Shown here: positions 37,009-46,459 of the stretch, in pieces | Layout of the letters: each line of letters begins with the position of its first letter | Numbering within the stretch: position 1 is the first letter of the stretch | Assembly (NCBI RefSeq): GCF_021602155.1 | Contig: NZ_BQHY01000017.1 | Coordinates: 1-64,000, forward strand | Length of the DNA: 64,000 bases | Origin: Pseudomonas parakoreensis | GTDB taxonomy: Bacteria; Pseudomonadota; Gammaproteobacteria; Pseudomonadales; Pseudomonadaceae | Reading direction: 5' to 3' | The notes under the pieces: model-generated | Databases searched by the model: none | What the model saw: only the letters and a program-made list of their open reading frames with translations | Told to the model about the DNA's origin: nothing | Position numbers and translations under genes: made by a program

Positions 37009-38115
37009 ATGAAGCAAAACCCTTCGGTATTCCCTGAGCGGCTGTACGCGCTGGACGCCCTGCGCGGCATCGCTGCATTGGCGGTAGTGTTCTGGCATTG
37101 GCAGCACTTCTTTTTCCAGGGCGCACTGCCTGGCCCTTTGCAGCGTGAAGACCAACCGTTGTATAGCCTGTTTTCACTGTTCTACCGCCACGGCGGCGAT
37201 GCGGTCTCGCTGTTTTTCAGTCTTTCGGGGTTTATCTTCTTCTGGCTGTTTTCCAAAGGACTGGCGCAACGGGAGATCAGCGGCAAACAGTTTTTCATGG
37301 AGCGTTTCAGCCGGATCTATCCACTGCATCTGCTGACGTTCCTGGCGGTCGCCCTGTTGCAGAAAATCTATAGTGCGCACACGGGGAATGCGTTCGTGTA
37401 TCCGTTCAATGATGCCTGGCACGCGCTGCTCAATGTGTTTCTGGCACCCGCGTGGGGGTTGGAGCAAGGCTGGTCGTTCAACGGCCCGGCATGGTCGATA
37501 TCGGTGGAGGTGTTGCTGTACGCAGGGTTTTTCCTGCTGTGGCGTTACTCGCCGGCGCCGCTGCTGCTCAGTGCGTTGTTGATTGCCGTGAGCCTGTGGG
37601 TGTTTCCGGCACAGTACAAAATCAGTCTCGGGGTGTTCGGGTTTTTCTGTGGCGGCCTGGGTTACATCGCTGCGGACTGGCTGTTGCGGCGCTTTGATGT
37701 GCGCTGGGTCGCTGCCGGCCTGGTACTGGCCTGCGGGGCTGGCTGGTGGTGGTGCGGCGGCGATGCGGCGCAATCACCGCTGGTCAGGTTTGCCGTGCTG
37801 TTTCCATTGACCATTGTTGCCGTCGCCGCTTGCCACCCATGGTTGCAGTCGCTGGCGCGCCGTGTGTCCTGGCTGGGGGACATCAGTTTCGCCGCCTATC
37901 TGCTGCACTTTCCCTTGCAAATTGTCGCGGCGCTGTTGGCCGATAAATTTCTGCCTGGACGCGCCGTTTTTTATCAGCCGTGGAGCCTGCTGTTGTTTTT
38001 TGCGGTGCTGATCGGTAGCAGCCTGTTGTGTCACTACGGGTTCGAGCGCCCTGTGCAACGTTGGATACGCCGACGTACAGTGGGACACAACAAGGTTGCC
38101 GCGATGGCCCGTTGA
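37009..38115 (+). CDS. Integral-membrane acyltransferase (OafA/YrhL type)
   Basis: The 368-residue protein has about ten transmembrane helices and the acyltransferase-3 signature LDALRGIAALAVVFWHW, with the catalytic His in the first helix. Later FMERFSRIYPLHLLTF and GPAWSISVEVLLYAGFF match the family. Such enzymes O-acylate sugars of surface polysaccharides or peptidoglycan. It lacks an extra C-terminal SGNH domain. No polysaccharide locus is nearby, so the acceptor is unknown. Confidence 0.92.
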   Translation: MKQNPSVFPERLYALDALRGIAALAVVFWHWQHFFFQGALPGPLQREDQPLYSLFSLFYRHGGDAVSLFFSLSGFIFFWLFSKGLAQREISGKQFFMERFSRIYPLHLLTFLAVALLQKIYSAHTGNAFVYPFNDAWHALLNVFLAPAWGLEQGWSFNGPAWSISVEVLLYAGFFLLWRYSPAPLLLSALLIAVSLWVFPAQYKISLGVFGFFCGGLGYIAADWLLRRFDVRWVAAGLVLACGAGWWWCGGDAAQSPLVRFAVLFPLTIVAVAACHPWLQSLARRVSWLGDISFAAYLLHFPLQIVAALLADKFLPGRAVFYQPWSLLLFFAVLIGSSLLCHYGFERPVQRWIRRRTVGHNKVAAMAR

Positions 38116-38136
38116 CGCCCCCTGCCTACGAGGCAT

Positions 38137-38736
38137 TCAGCCTACGTGAAAGGTCTGCCCTGTTTGCAGACCTTCGACACTTTTCGCGTAGGCCAGCGCC
38201 ACATCCGCCGCCGGAACCGGCTTGTAGCCACGGAAGTACGGGGCGTAGCTGCCCATGGCTTCCAGCAGCACCGTCGGGCTGATCGAGTTCACCCGCAGAC
38301 CGCGCGGCAGTTCGATGGCGGCGGCTTTGACGAAGGCGTCCAGTGCGCCATTGACCAATGCCGCCGAGGCGCCGGTACGGATTGGGTCGTGGCTGAGTAC
38401 GCCGCTGGTGAAGGTGAACGAGGCGCCGTCGTTGGCGTATTCGCGGCCGATCAGCAGCAGGTTGACCTGGCCCATCAGCTTGTCTTGCAGGCCTAGGGCG
38501 AAGCTGTCGGCGTTCATCTCGCCGAGTGGGGCGAAGGTCACGTTGCCGGCTGCGCAGATCAGCGCGTCGAACTTGCCGGTTTGCTCGAACAGTTTGCGAA
38601 TCGATGCGCTGTCGCTGATGTCCACCTGGAAGTCGCCGCTGCTGCGACCGATACGGATCACTTCGTGACGCTGGCTAAGCTCTTTATCCACGGCCGAACC
38701 GATGGTGCCGGCGGCACCGATCAACAGAATCTTCAT
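38137..38736 (-). CDS. Short-chain dehydrogenase-family protein without the YxxxK motif
   Basis: The 199-residue protein has the SDR nucleotide loop LLIGAAGTIGSAV and the NAG-like CAAGNVTF segment. At the place of the catalytic Tyr-x-x-x-Lys it reads ASAALVNGALDAFVK, with no Tyr. Short SDRs of this type are known from proteobacteria. Their reaction is not clear. The start at 38736 follows GAGGAAC. The LysR gene is divergent 104 nt away and probably controls it. Confidence 0.88.
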   Translation of the reverse strand: MKILLIGAAGTIGSAVDKELSQRHEVIRIGRSSGDFQVDISDSASIRKLFEQTGKFDALICAAGNVTFAPLGEMNADSFALGLQDKLMGQVNLLLIGREYANDGASFTFTSGVLSHDPIRTGASAALVNGALDAFVKAAAIELPRGLRVNSISPTVLLEAMGSYAPYFRGYKPVPAADVALAYAKSVEGLQTGQTFHVG

Positions 38737-38840
38737 AGGACTGTTCCTCAATGGGTTGAACGAGGTTTCAGTCTAGAGTGGTTTTTTCTGCGGATAAGCG
38801 CACTAATAGGCAACCTTTGGTTTTCAAATGGAAACAGTCC

Positions 38841-39755
38841 ATGAGTGAAATGGATGATCTCGCGGCGTTCGCGGTGTTGATCGAGGCCGGCAGTTTTACC
38901 TTGGCAGCGCAGCAGCTGGGTTGCAGCAAGGGCCAGTTGTCCAAGCGCATCAGTCAGCTCGAAACGCGGTTTTCCGTGGTGTTGCTGCAACGCACCACGC
39001 GCCGCTTGAGCCTGACAGCGGCGGGCGCGGCATTGTTGCCGCAAGCCCAGGCGCTGGTGGTGCAAGTGGAGCGGGCACGTCAGGCGCTGGCGCGTTTGAA
39101 AGACGACATGGCCGGTCCGGTGCGGATGACGGTGCCGGTGTCGCTGGGGGAAACGTTTTTCGACGGCTTGCTGCTGGAGTTCTCGCAGAAGTATCCAGAG
39201 GTGCAGATCGAGCTGGAGCTGAACAACCACTATCGCGACCTGTCCCGGGACGGCTTCGATCTGGCGATTCGCTCCGAGGTGGCCAATGACGAGCGGTTGG
39301 TGGCCAAACCCCTGCTGGCGTGGCAGGAGTTGACCTGCGCCAGCCCGATATACCTTGAACAATTCGGCGAACCGCTGACCCCGCAGGAGCTGGCCGAACA
39401 CCGCTGCCTGCTCAACAGTCATTACAGTGGCCGTGAAGAATGGCTGTATCACCAACAGCACGAGTTGCTGCGGGTGCGGGTGTCGGGGCCGTTCGCCAGC
39501 AACCATTACAACCTGCTGAAGAAAGCCGCCCTGGCCGGCGCCGGTATCGCACGGTTGCCGTCGTATCTGTTGCAAACGGAACTGGCTGACGGCCGGTTGC
39601 GCTGGCTGTTGCGCGATTTTCAGACGCGCCGGATGCCGATGTATCTGGTCCACCCCTATCAGGGCGGGTTGCCCAAACGCACGCAGGTGCTGGCGGATTA
39701 TCTGATTGGCTGGTTCAAACGCAGCGGCGAGGCGCTGGATCGCCTGGCGCATTGA
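38841..39755 (+). CDS. LysR-family transcriptional regulator
   Basis: The 304-residue regulator has an N-terminal winged helix-turn-helix (FAVLIEAGSFTLAAQQLGCSKGQLSKRISQLE) and a C-terminal effector domain (GPVRMTVPVSLGETFF, DGFDLAIRSE). ATG 38841 places the HTH at the usual position; the longer in-frame start adds 21 atypical residues. It is divergent from the SDR gene, so it probably binds the 104-nt region between them and responds to that enzyme's substrate. Confidence 0.93.
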   Translation: MSEMDDLAAFAVLIEAGSFTLAAQQLGCSKGQLSKRISQLETRFSVVLLQRTTRRLSLTAAGAALLPQAQALVVQVERARQALARLKDDMAGPVRMTVPVSLGETFFDGLLLEFSQKYPEVQIELELNNHYRDLSRDGFDLAIRSEVANDERLVAKPLLAWQELTCASPIYLEQFGEPLTPQELAEHRCLLNSHYSGREEWLYHQQHELLRVRVSGPFASNHYNLLKKAALAGAGIARLPSYLLQTELADGRLRWLLRDFQTRRMPMYLVHPYQGGLPKRTQVLADYLIGWFKRSGEALDRLAH

Positions 39756-39776
39756 CCACGATGCCTGTGATATCCC

Positions 39777-39850
39777 TGTAGGAGCTGCCGAAGGCTGCGA
39801 TCTTTTGACCTTGAAAATCAAAAGATCGCAGCCTTCGGCAGCTCCTACAG
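39777..39850. repeat. REP pair between LysR and the bufferin-type operon
   Basis: Inverted pair of variant REP cores (CTGCCGAAGGCTGCGATC). It separates the convergent LysR and DoxX genes. Confidence 0.9.
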
Positions 39851-39862
39851 AGACATCAGACA

Positions 39863-40339
39863 TCAGCGTTTGTAGTACCTGGCGATCATGTGATCGATCG
39901 ACAATTTCCCCGGCCCGGTCGCCATCAGGTACAGCAACACCGCCGCCCAGGTGCCATGGGTCGGATAGGCATCGGGATAGACGAACACCTCGATGACCAG
40001 CGTCATGCCCAGCAGCGCCAACGCTGAAAATCTCGTGGCGAAGCCGATCAATATCAGCACCGGGAAAAAGTGTTCGGCGAACGCTGCCATGTGCGCGGCG
40101 ATTTCCGGTGCCAGCAGCGGTACGTGGTATTCGCTCTGGAACAACGGAATCGTCGAGTCCGCCAAGTGTGGCCAGCCGAGTTGAACGGTGCCGTCGATCA
40201 AATCGATGGCCAGGCCCTCGACCTTGGTCTGCCCGGACTTCCAGAACACCGCGGCAATCGAGAACCGGGCGATGAAGGCGATCAGGCTGTGGGGAATCTT
40301 TTCCATTAGCCCGATGGCGCGAGTGATGAGGTTGTTCAT
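39863..40339 (-). CDS. DoxX-family membrane protein of the bufferin-type operon
   Basis: The 158-residue protein has four hydrophobic helices with the DoxX segments FIARFSIAAVFWKSGQTK and FFPVLILIGFATRFSALALLG. It is the last gene of the four-gene minus-strand operon, and its start overlaps the DUF2063 stop by 4 bp (ATGA). DoxX proteins often accompany DUF2282/DUF692 operons. It may handle electrons, thiols or export at the membrane, but its role is unproven. Confidence 0.9.
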   Translation of the reverse strand: MNNLITRAIGLMEKIPHSLIAFIARFSIAAVFWKSGQTKVEGLAIDLIDGTVQLGWPHLADSTIPLFQSEYHVPLLAPEIAAHMAAFAEHFFPVLILIGFATRFSALALLGMTLVIEVFVYPDAYPTHGTWAAVLLYLMATGPGKLSIDHMIARYYKR

Positions 40340-41094
40340 GGCGATACCTTGTTGTTCAGGTCGGTGATGGCGTGGTGGCCGATCAGCAGGGCGAGGGTCT
40401 GCGGCAGATTGAAGGGCGGGCTGTCTTGCGCCGCTTGCAGCAGCGGTCGGTGATGGAGCAGATGGCGGATGAATACGCTGGCGCCGTGATCGAGGGCAAA
40501 GACCTCGACCTCCAGACCGTTGCGCAGCACCAGTGCGTGTTGCCCTTGATGGATATCGATACCCGCCAGTGTGGTGTCCTGCTGATGTGCGGCCCAGATC
40601 GAAACCACTGCGTAGGCGGAGTTGAGCAGGTGCAGCGAGGGATGCAGGGTGATGTTCAGTTCGGCCAGTGTTTGCGGATCGGCCAGCGCAGCGCTGATCT
40701 GTTGCGCACTGACTGTCGCCGCATCGGCGGCGTGATAAGCGCGGGTGCGCAAGCGTTCGAGCCGTGCGACGTCGGCCAGATACGGCACCTCGGCCGCCGG
40801 TTCGAATGCATCAATGAAGTCCGCCAGTCCGTCACCATAACGGCTCATCAACGGACTGTGCGGCGGCTGCTGCTGAATAAAAATGCTGGCCATGCCGCGA
40901 AAGAATTCCTCGCCGACCAATTGCTGCACCACCGGATAACTGTCGGCCAGCGCGTTGATCAATGAGCCTTGCACGTTATTGCGATACACCGAAAACCGGC
41001 TGGCAGGATCAGCGCCGTTGGCACTGTACAGGCCAGCGGGGCAGGGCAGGCGAGTGTCGAGCAGGGCGGTGCTGAAGTCGGCTTGAGTGCTCAT
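40336..41094 (-). CDS. bufC: DUF2063 partner protein (BufC/MbnC-like)
   Basis: The 252-residue protein starts with the DUF2063 core [32 protein letters not shown]. In MNIO systems the DUF2063 protein recognises the precursor peptide and presents it to the modifying enzyme (BufC, MbnC). It overlaps the DUF692 gene by 4 bp upstream and the DoxX gene by 4 bp downstream, so the three are probably made together. Confidence 0.88.
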   Translation of the reverse strand: MSTQADFSTALLDTRLPCPAGLYSANGADPASRFSVYRNNVQGSLINALADSYPVVQQLVGEEFFRGMASIFIQQQPPHSPLMSRYGDGLADFIDAFEPAAEVPYLADVARLERLRTRAYHAADAATVSAQQISAALADPQTLAELNITLHPSLHLLNSAYAVVSIWAAHQQDTTLAGIDIHQGQHALVLRNGLEVEVFALDHGASVFIRHLLHHRPLLQAAQDSPPFNLPQTLALLIGHHAITDLNNKVSP

Positions 41095-41978
41095 GGCTGA
41101 CTCCTTGCGTGCCGCAGCAACGCTTCGGCCTGCTGCGCCTCGGCCAGCAGCACGTTGAACGCCGGAAGGTGATTGTCCCGTTCGATCAAGGTTGCCACCG
41201 GGCCAACACGTTCGAGTGCCTGTCGGTATAACGCCCAGACGGCATCATCAACCGGCGCGCCGTGATCATCGATCAGCAAGCGATCGCCGAGGCTGTCGGC
41301 GTCTTCGGCGAACCCGGCCAGGTGAATCTCGCCGACAGCGTGTAATGGCAGTGCCTCGAGGTAGGTCAGTGGATCGCGTTGATGATTGATGCACGAGACG
41401 TAGACGTTGTTGACGTCAAGCAGCAGACCGCAACCGCTGCGGCGGATCACCTCGGTGATGAACGCCGGCTCATCGATGGTCGAGCGCTCGAAGCCAAGAT
41501 AGGTCGCTGGATTTTCCAGCAGCATCGGACGCTTGAGGGTGTTCTGCACCTGGTCGATATGCGCGCAGACGCGGTCAAGCGTCGGCGTGTCATACGCCAG
41601 CGGCAGCAGGTCATTGAGGAACACCGGGCCGTGGCTCGACCAGGCCAGGTGTTCGGAAAAGGCTTGCGGTTGATAACGCTCGATCAGTGTTTGCAGGCGT
41701 TGCAGGTGTTGCAGATCCAGTGGCCCCTCGGCCCCGATCGACAGCCCGACGCCGTGCAGCGACAGCGGATACTGCTCGCGGATCAACCCGAGAAAATGAT
41801 GAAACGGACCGCCGTCGACCATGTAGTTTTCGGCGTGGACTTCGAAGAAACCGATGTCGGGTCGGGTGCCGAGCACTTCACGAAAGTGCCCGGTCTTGAG
41901 TCCCAGCCCCGCGCGGGGCGGGAGCCCGCAGAGGGCTGCCCGAGTGCGCGGTGGGACAGGTTCGTTGAGGGTGAACAT
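41091..41978 (-). CDS. bufB: DUF692/MNIO peptide-modifying enzyme (BufB-like)
   Basis: The 295-residue enzyme belongs to the multinuclear non-heme iron oxidases (TIM-barrel DUF692). Likely iron ligands are visible in order: [48 protein letters not shown] and GEIHLAGF. MbnB and BufB oxidise Cys residues of partner peptides. The start at 41978 gives [10 protein letters not shown]; an upstream in-frame extension overlaps the precursor gene and is rejected. It follows that gene by 25 nt. Confidence 0.9.
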   Translation of the reverse strand: MFTLNEPVPPRTRAALCGLPPRAGLGLKTGHFREVLGTRPDIGFFEVHAENYMVDGGPFHHFLGLIREQYPLSLHGVGLSIGAEGPLDLQHLQRLQTLIERYQPQAFSEHLAWSSHGPVFLNDLLPLAYDTPTLDRVCAHIDQVQNTLKRPMLLENPATYLGFERSTIDEPAFITEVIRRSGCGLLLDVNNVYVSCINHQRDPLTYLEALPLHAVGEIHLAGFAEDADSLGDRLLIDDHGAPVDDAVWALYRQALERVGPVATLIERDNHLPAFNVLLAEAQQAEALLRHARSQP

Positions 41979-42003
41979 GAGCGTCACTCGGGCAGGTCGT
42001 GGA

Positions 42004-42312
42004 TCAGGACTTGGCTTTGAAGGCTTCCATCTGACCGAAGCCGGTCGGCGAGGTCTTGCTCTCGGTGGTGGTGCAGGTGCCTTTTGGCACGAACTTCCAG
42101 GAGTTGGCCTGGTAATCCATTTTCGCGGTGCCGGCACAAGTGGTGCCTGCGCCCGCGGCGCAATCGTTGTGACCCTTCATGGCCACACCGAAGCATTTTT
42201 CCATGTTGCTGTTGTCGGCGGCGTTGGCGCTGGAAACGGCAGTCATGCTCAGGGCGGAACCAAGAGCCAGAACCAGTGCAGCGGCGGACAGGGTGCGAGT
42301 GGTAGCAGTCAT
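42004..42312 (-). CDS. bufA: DUF2282 precursor, bufferin-type RiPP (BufA-like)
   Basis: The 102-residue protein has a signal peptide (about residues 1-32, ending ANAAD) and four Cys at 40, 51, 59 and 80. The core segments [18 protein letters not shown] and [19 protein letters not shown] are typical of DUF2282. In Caulobacter such proteins, named bufferins, are modified at Cys by a DUF692 enzyme and sequester copper. Here the same gene order (precursor, DUF692, DUF2063, DoxX) follows on one strand. Confidence 0.9.
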   Translation of the reverse strand: MTATTRTLSAAALVLALGSALSMTAVSSANAADNSNMEKCFGVAMKGHNDCAAGAGTTCAGTAKMDYQANSWKFVPKGTCTTTESKTSPTGFGQMEAFKAKS

Positions 42313-42434
42313 GATGTTTCTCCAGATTTGAGCTTGGGTTTTACAAGCGAAGTGCGCTTGCTTACCCCACTAGAGAACGCTCATGGCGATGCGTTACAGC
42401 GCAGCTGAAATTTTTCAGAAAAAATGCAAAACCC

Positions 42435-42524
42435 TGTAGGAGCTGCTGCAGGCTGCGATCTTTCGACTTTGATTTTTAAACCAGAAGCCAGATCAAAAGA
42501 TCGCAGCCTGCGGCAGCTCCTACA
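42435..42524. repeat. REP pair upstream of the bufferin-type precursor
   Basis: Inverted REP cores between the bufA-like start and the livF terminator. The rest of 42313-42586 holds the bufA-like promoter region; no metal-responsive operator was recognised. Confidence 0.88.
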
Positions 42525-42543
42525 CGGAGGATGTGTGAGGTAT

Positions 42544-42571
42544 AAAAAAACGGCCCGAAGGCCGTTTTTTT
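42544..42571 (-). terminator. Terminator of the braC-livHMGF operon
   Basis: CGGCC-CGAA-GGCCG stem with A and T runs on both sides, 16 nt after the livF stop. It could work for both strands. Confidence 0.85.
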
Positions 42572-42586
42572 GTTCAGCGAAAAGCC

Positions 42587-43288
42587 TCAACCGCCGAGGT
42601 ACGCCTCGCGTACTTTCGGGTCGGTCAGCAGCGCTTCACCGGTACCTTGCATGACCACGCGGCCGTTCTCCAGAACGTACGCACGGTCAGCGATTTTCAG
42701 CGCCTGGTTGGCGTTCTGCTCGACCAGGAACACCGTTACACCGTCCTTGCGCAGTTGTTCGATGATGTCGAAGATCTGCTGGATGATGATCGGTGCCAGG
42801 CCCAGCGACGGCTCGTCGAGCAGCAGCAGTTTCGGCTTGCTCATCAGCGCACGGCCGATGGCGAGCATCTGCTGTTCGCCGCCGGACATGGTGCCGCCGC
42901 GCTGGTTGAAGCGTTCTTTCAGGCGCGGGAACAGGCCGAGGACCTTGTCCATCTGCTCCTGATAGTCGCCCTTGTCGGTGAAGAAACCGCCCATCGACAG
43001 GTTCTCTTCAACGGTCAGACGGGCAAACACCCGACGACCTTCCGGCACCACGGCGATGCTCTTGCGCATGATCTGCGACGAGTCCTGGCCGACCAGTTCC
43101 TCACCCATGTAGCGGATGCTGCCGCTGTGCGCCTGCGGCGAACCGCACAGCGTCATCAGCAGCGTGGACTTGCCGGCACCGTTGGCGCCGATCAGGGTCA
43201 CGATCTCGCCCTGGCGGACTTCGACGTTGACGTTGTGCAGGGCCTGGATCTTGCCGTAGAAGGTGGAAACGTTTTCGAACTGCAGCAT
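42587..43288 (-). CDS. livF: Branched-chain amino-acid ABC transporter ATPase LivF/BraG
   Basis: The 233-residue ATPase has Walker A GANGAGKST, signature MSGGEQQMLAIGRA and Walker B LLLLDEPSLGLAP, with the LivF-type FYGKIQALHNVNVEV opening. With LivG it powers uptake of leucine, isoleucine and valine. It directly abuts the livG stop. Last gene of the operon. Confidence 0.95.
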   Translation of the reverse strand: MLQFENVSTFYGKIQALHNVNVEVRQGEIVTLIGANGAGKSTLLMTLCGSPQAHSGSIRYMGEELVGQDSSQIMRKSIAVVPEGRRVFARLTVEENLSMGGFFTDKGDYQEQMDKVLGLFPRLKERFNQRGGTMSGGEQQMLAIGRALMSKPKLLLLDEPSLGLAPIIIQQIFDIIEQLRKDGVTVFLVEQNANQALKIADRAYVLENGRVVMQGTGEALLTDPKVREAYLGG

Positions 43289-44056
43289 TTACGCTTCCCC
43301 CAGGTAGGCTTTGATCACTTCAGGATTGTCGCGGATCTGTTCCGGCGTACCGTCGGCCAGAGGCGTGCCCTGGTTGATCACGACGATGTGGTCAGAAATG
43401 CTCATGACCAGTTTCATGTCGTGCTCGATCAACAGCACGGTGACGTTGTGCTCTTCACGCAGCACGCTGATCAGCGCCTTGAGGTCTTCGGTTTCCTTCG
43501 GGTTCAGACCGGCGGCCGGTTCGTCGAGCATGAGGATCCGCGGACGGGTCATCATGCAGCGGGCGATTTCCAGACGCCGTTGCTGACCGTAGGCCAGGGT
43601 GCCGGCGGTACGGTTGGCGAACTCTTTCAGGTTGACCTTTTCCAGCCAGTATTCGGCGTATTCCATGGCCTCGCGTTCGCTCTTGCGGAACGCCGGGGTC
43701 TTGAACAGGCCGGACAGGAAGTTGGTGTTCAGGTGACGGTGCTGCGCGATCAACAGGTTCTCGACCGCCGTCATGTCCTTGAACAGCCGCACGTTCTGGA
43801 AGGTGCGCACCACGCCCTTGAGGGCGATCTTGTGCCCCGGCAGACCCTGGATCGGCTCGCCGTCGAGCAGGATGCTGCCGCCCGATGGCTGGTAGAAACC
43901 GGTCAGGCAGTTGAACACGGTGGTCTTGCCCGCGCCGTTCGGCCCGATCAGCGCCACCACTTGTTTCTCCTTCACGGTCAGGGCCACGCCATTGACCGCC
44001 AGCAAGCCGCCGAAGCGCATGCTCAGGTTTTCGACTTTCAGGATCTCGCGGCTCAT
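43289..44056 (-). CDS. livG: Branched-chain amino-acid ABC transporter ATPase LivG/BraF
   Basis: The 255-residue ATPase shows Walker [10 protein letters not shown], the LivG-type Q-loop region [21 protein letters not shown], an [14 protein letters not shown] signature and Walker [14 protein letters not shown]. It overlaps livM by 4 bp. It forms the ATPase pair with LivF on the inner face of the membrane. Confidence 0.95.
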   Translation of the reverse strand: MSREILKVENLSMRFGGLLAVNGVALTVKEKQVVALIGPNGAGKTTVFNCLTGFYQPSGGSILLDGEPIQGLPGHKIALKGVVRTFQNVRLFKDMTAVENLLIAQHRHLNTNFLSGLFKTPAFRKSEREAMEYAEYWLEKVNLKEFANRTAGTLAYGQQRRLEIARCMMTRPRILMLDEPAAGLNPKETEDLKALISVLREEHNVTVLLIEHDMKLVMSISDHIVVINQGTPLADGTPEQIRDNPEVIKAYLGEA

Positions 44057-45309
44057 TTTCGCAACTCCATGTGTGGGCGTTGCATCGGCAGCAGACCTTG
44101 TGGACGCCAGATCATCATCAATACCATCAGCGCACCGAACATCAACATCCGGTATTCGCTGAACTCACGCATCATTTCCGGCAACAGGATCATCACCACG
44201 GCCGCGAGAATCACGCCCAGCTGCGAGCCCATGCCACCCAGCACAACGATGGCGAGGATGATCGCCGACTCGATGAAGGTGAACGATTCCGGTGTCACCA
44301 GACCCTGACGGGCGGCGAAGAAGCTGCCGGCGAAACCGGCGAAGCTCGCACCCAGGGTGAACGCCGACAGCTTGATCACGGTCGGGTTGAGGCCAAGTGC
44401 GCGGCAGGCGATTTCGTCTTCACGCAGCGCTTCCCACGCACGGCCGATCGGCATGCGCAGCAGACGGTTGATGATGAACAGCGCCGCCAGTGCCAGCAAC
44501 AGGGCAACCAGGTACAGGAAAATCACCTTGTTGATCGAGTTGTATTCGAGGCCGAAGTACTCGTGGAAGGTTTGCAGGCCTTCCGCCGCTTTGCGTTCGA
44601 AGGTCAGGCCGAAGAACGTCGGTTTCTCGATATTGCTGATACCGTTCGGACCACCGGTGATGTCGGTCAGGTTGCGCAGGAACAGGCGGATGATTTCCCC
44701 GAAACCCAGGGTCACGATCGCCAGATAGTCACCGCGCAGACGCAACACCGGGAAGCCCAGCAGGAAGCCGAACGTCGCCGCCATCAGGCCGGCAATCGGC
44801 AGGCAGATCCAGAAGCTCAGGCCGTAGTAGTGCGACAGCAGTGCGTAGCTGTAGGCGCCGACGGCATAGAAGCCGACGTAACCCAGGTCGAGCAGACCGG
44901 CCAGACCCACCACGATGTTCAGGCCGAGGCCGAGCATCACGTAGATCAGGATCAGCGTGGCAATGTCCACCGCGCCACGGGAGCCGAAGAACGGCCACAC
45001 CAGCGCACCCAGAATCAGCGCAATGATGATGTAGCGCTGCGTGGTCGGCAGGGTCAGGAAGTTGCTGGCCTTGGCCGGGATCAACGGCAGGCCCGGCGAG
45101 GATTTCCACGCCTTGCTGATCTGCTGGTTGAACAGCACCCGCAGGAACATCAGCACCGAGCAGATGGCGATGGTCGCCAGAATGGCCGGGCTGGTGCCGT
45201 GCACTTCGAGGTTGATGCCGACGATGGTCAGTTTCAGACCGAGTACCGGGTAGGCCACGGCCCACACCAGCAAGGCACTGAACAGTGCCTGTTTAAGATT
45301 CCTAGTCAT
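44053..45309 (-). CDS. livM: Branched-chain amino-acid ABC transporter permease LivM/BraE
   Basis: The 418-residue permease has about ten transmembrane helices. Family segments [28 protein letters not shown] and [21 protein letters not shown] (the ATPase-docking loop) are clear. It has the N-terminal extension usual for LivM of gamma-proteobacteria. It overlaps both neighbours by 4 bp. Confidence 0.95.
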   Translation of the reverse strand: MTRNLKQALFSALLVWAVAYPVLGLKLTIVGINLEVHGTSPAILATIAICSVLMFLRVLFNQQISKAWKSSPGLPLIPAKASNFLTLPTTQRYIIIALILGALVWPFFGSRGAVDIATLILIYVMLGLGLNIVVGLAGLLDLGYVGFYAVGAYSYALLSHYYGLSFWICLPIAGLMAATFGFLLGFPVLRLRGDYLAIVTLGFGEIIRLFLRNLTDITGGPNGISNIEKPTFFGLTFERKAAEGLQTFHEYFGLEYNSINKVIFLYLVALLLALAALFIINRLLRMPIGRAWEALREDEIACRALGLNPTVIKLSAFTLGASFAGFAGSFFAARQGLVTPESFTFIESAIILAIVVLGGMGSQLGVILAAVVMILLPEMMREFSEYRMLMFGALMVLMMIWRPQGLLPMQRPHMELRK

Positions 45310-46229
45310 ACTTTCTCAACCTCCGGACGGCCCAGAATGCCGGTCGGACGGAACAACAGCACCAGAACCAACAAGCCGAAAGCCACGACGTCCTTGTACT
45401 GGTCGCCGAAGATATCGGCGCCAAAGGCTTCCGCCACCCCGAGCACCAGCCCGCCGAGCATGGCGCCGGGGATGCTGCCGATGCCGCCGAGTACCGCAGC
45501 GGTGAAGGCCTTGAGGCCGACGAGGAAACCGGCGTTGGGGTTGATCACGCCGTACTGCATGCTCAGCAGCACAGCCGCAACGGCTGCCAGCGCGGCACCG
45601 ATGACGAAGGTCAGGGCGATGATGTTGTTGGTGTTGATGCCCAGCAGGTTGGCCATCTTGATGTCTTCGGCGCAGGCGCGGCAGGCGCGACCCAGGCGAG
45701 AGCGGGAGATGAACAGCGTGAGGCCGAGCATGGCGACCAGGGTCACCACGAACACCACGATTTGCATGTAGGAAATCAGCACTTCATGTGCGCCACCTGG
45801 CCCGATGGAGAAGTTGCCGGGGATCAGGTTGGGGATGGATTTGTCCTTGGAGTCTTGCGCGAGCAGAACCGTGTTCTGCAGGAAGATCGACATACCGATC
45901 GCGGAAATCAGCGGGATCAGACGGTTGCTGCCGCGCAGGGGGCGGTAGGCAATCCGTTCGATGCTGTAACCGTAGGAACTGGTGACGACGATGCTCGCGA
46001 TGAACGCGGCGGTCATCAACAGCGGGACGTTGTCGATTCCCATCATGGCCAGCCCGGCGATGGCGATGAACGCCACGTAGGAACCGATCATGTACACCTC
46101 GCCATGGGCGAAGTTGATCATTCCAATGATGCCGTAAACCATCGTATAGCCGATGGCGATCAGGGCATACGTGCTGCCAATGGTCAGGCCATTAACCAGC
46201 TGTTGGAAGAAGTGATAGATGTCAGGCAT
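45306..46229 (-). CDS. livH: Branched-chain amino-acid ABC transporter permease LivH/BraD
   Basis: The 307-residue permease has about eight helices, with [38 protein letters not shown] and [23 protein letters not shown] (docking loop) conserved. AGGAGC precedes the ATG. It is the first gene after the hairpin following braC. Confidence 0.95.
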   Translation of the reverse strand: MPDIYHFFQQLVNGLTIGSTYALIAIGYTMVYGIIGMINFAHGEVYMIGSYVAFIAIAGLAMMGIDNVPLLMTAAFIASIVVTSSYGYSIERIAYRPLRGSNRLIPLISAIGMSIFLQNTVLLAQDSKDKSIPNLIPGNFSIGPGGAHEVLISYMQIVVFVVTLVAMLGLTLFISRSRLGRACRACAEDIKMANLLGINTNNIIALTFVIGAALAAVAAVLLSMQYGVINPNAGFLVGLKAFTAAVLGGIGSIPGAMLGGLVLGVAEAFGADIFGDQYKDVVAFGLLVLVLLFRPTGILGRPEVEKV

Positions 46230-46410
46230 TACAACGCTCCTAAAAACCTGATACGCATTTCACTGGTGGAGTCATTTTCCCGCCCGGCCCCGTGGATCTT
46301 TATCCACTTCGAATCCGAGTTTTGCCAGCGAACCGCTGATGACGGTTTTGAGATTTTCAGGTGGGGAGACTGGCGGATCACGCCAGCGCGGCCCATACAT
46401 TCGTAAAACA

Positions 46411-46434
46411 AAGCCCACGGCACGCCGTGGGCTT
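46411..46434 (-). terminator. Hairpin between braC and livH
   Basis: AAGCCCACGG / CCGTGGGCTT is a 10-bp stem followed on the minus strand by TGTTTTACG. It lies 25 nt after the braC stop. Probably a partial terminator, giving more binding protein than channel. Confidence 0.75.
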
Positions 46435-46459
46435 TATTGGCAGTCAGTCAGGGCGCGCC

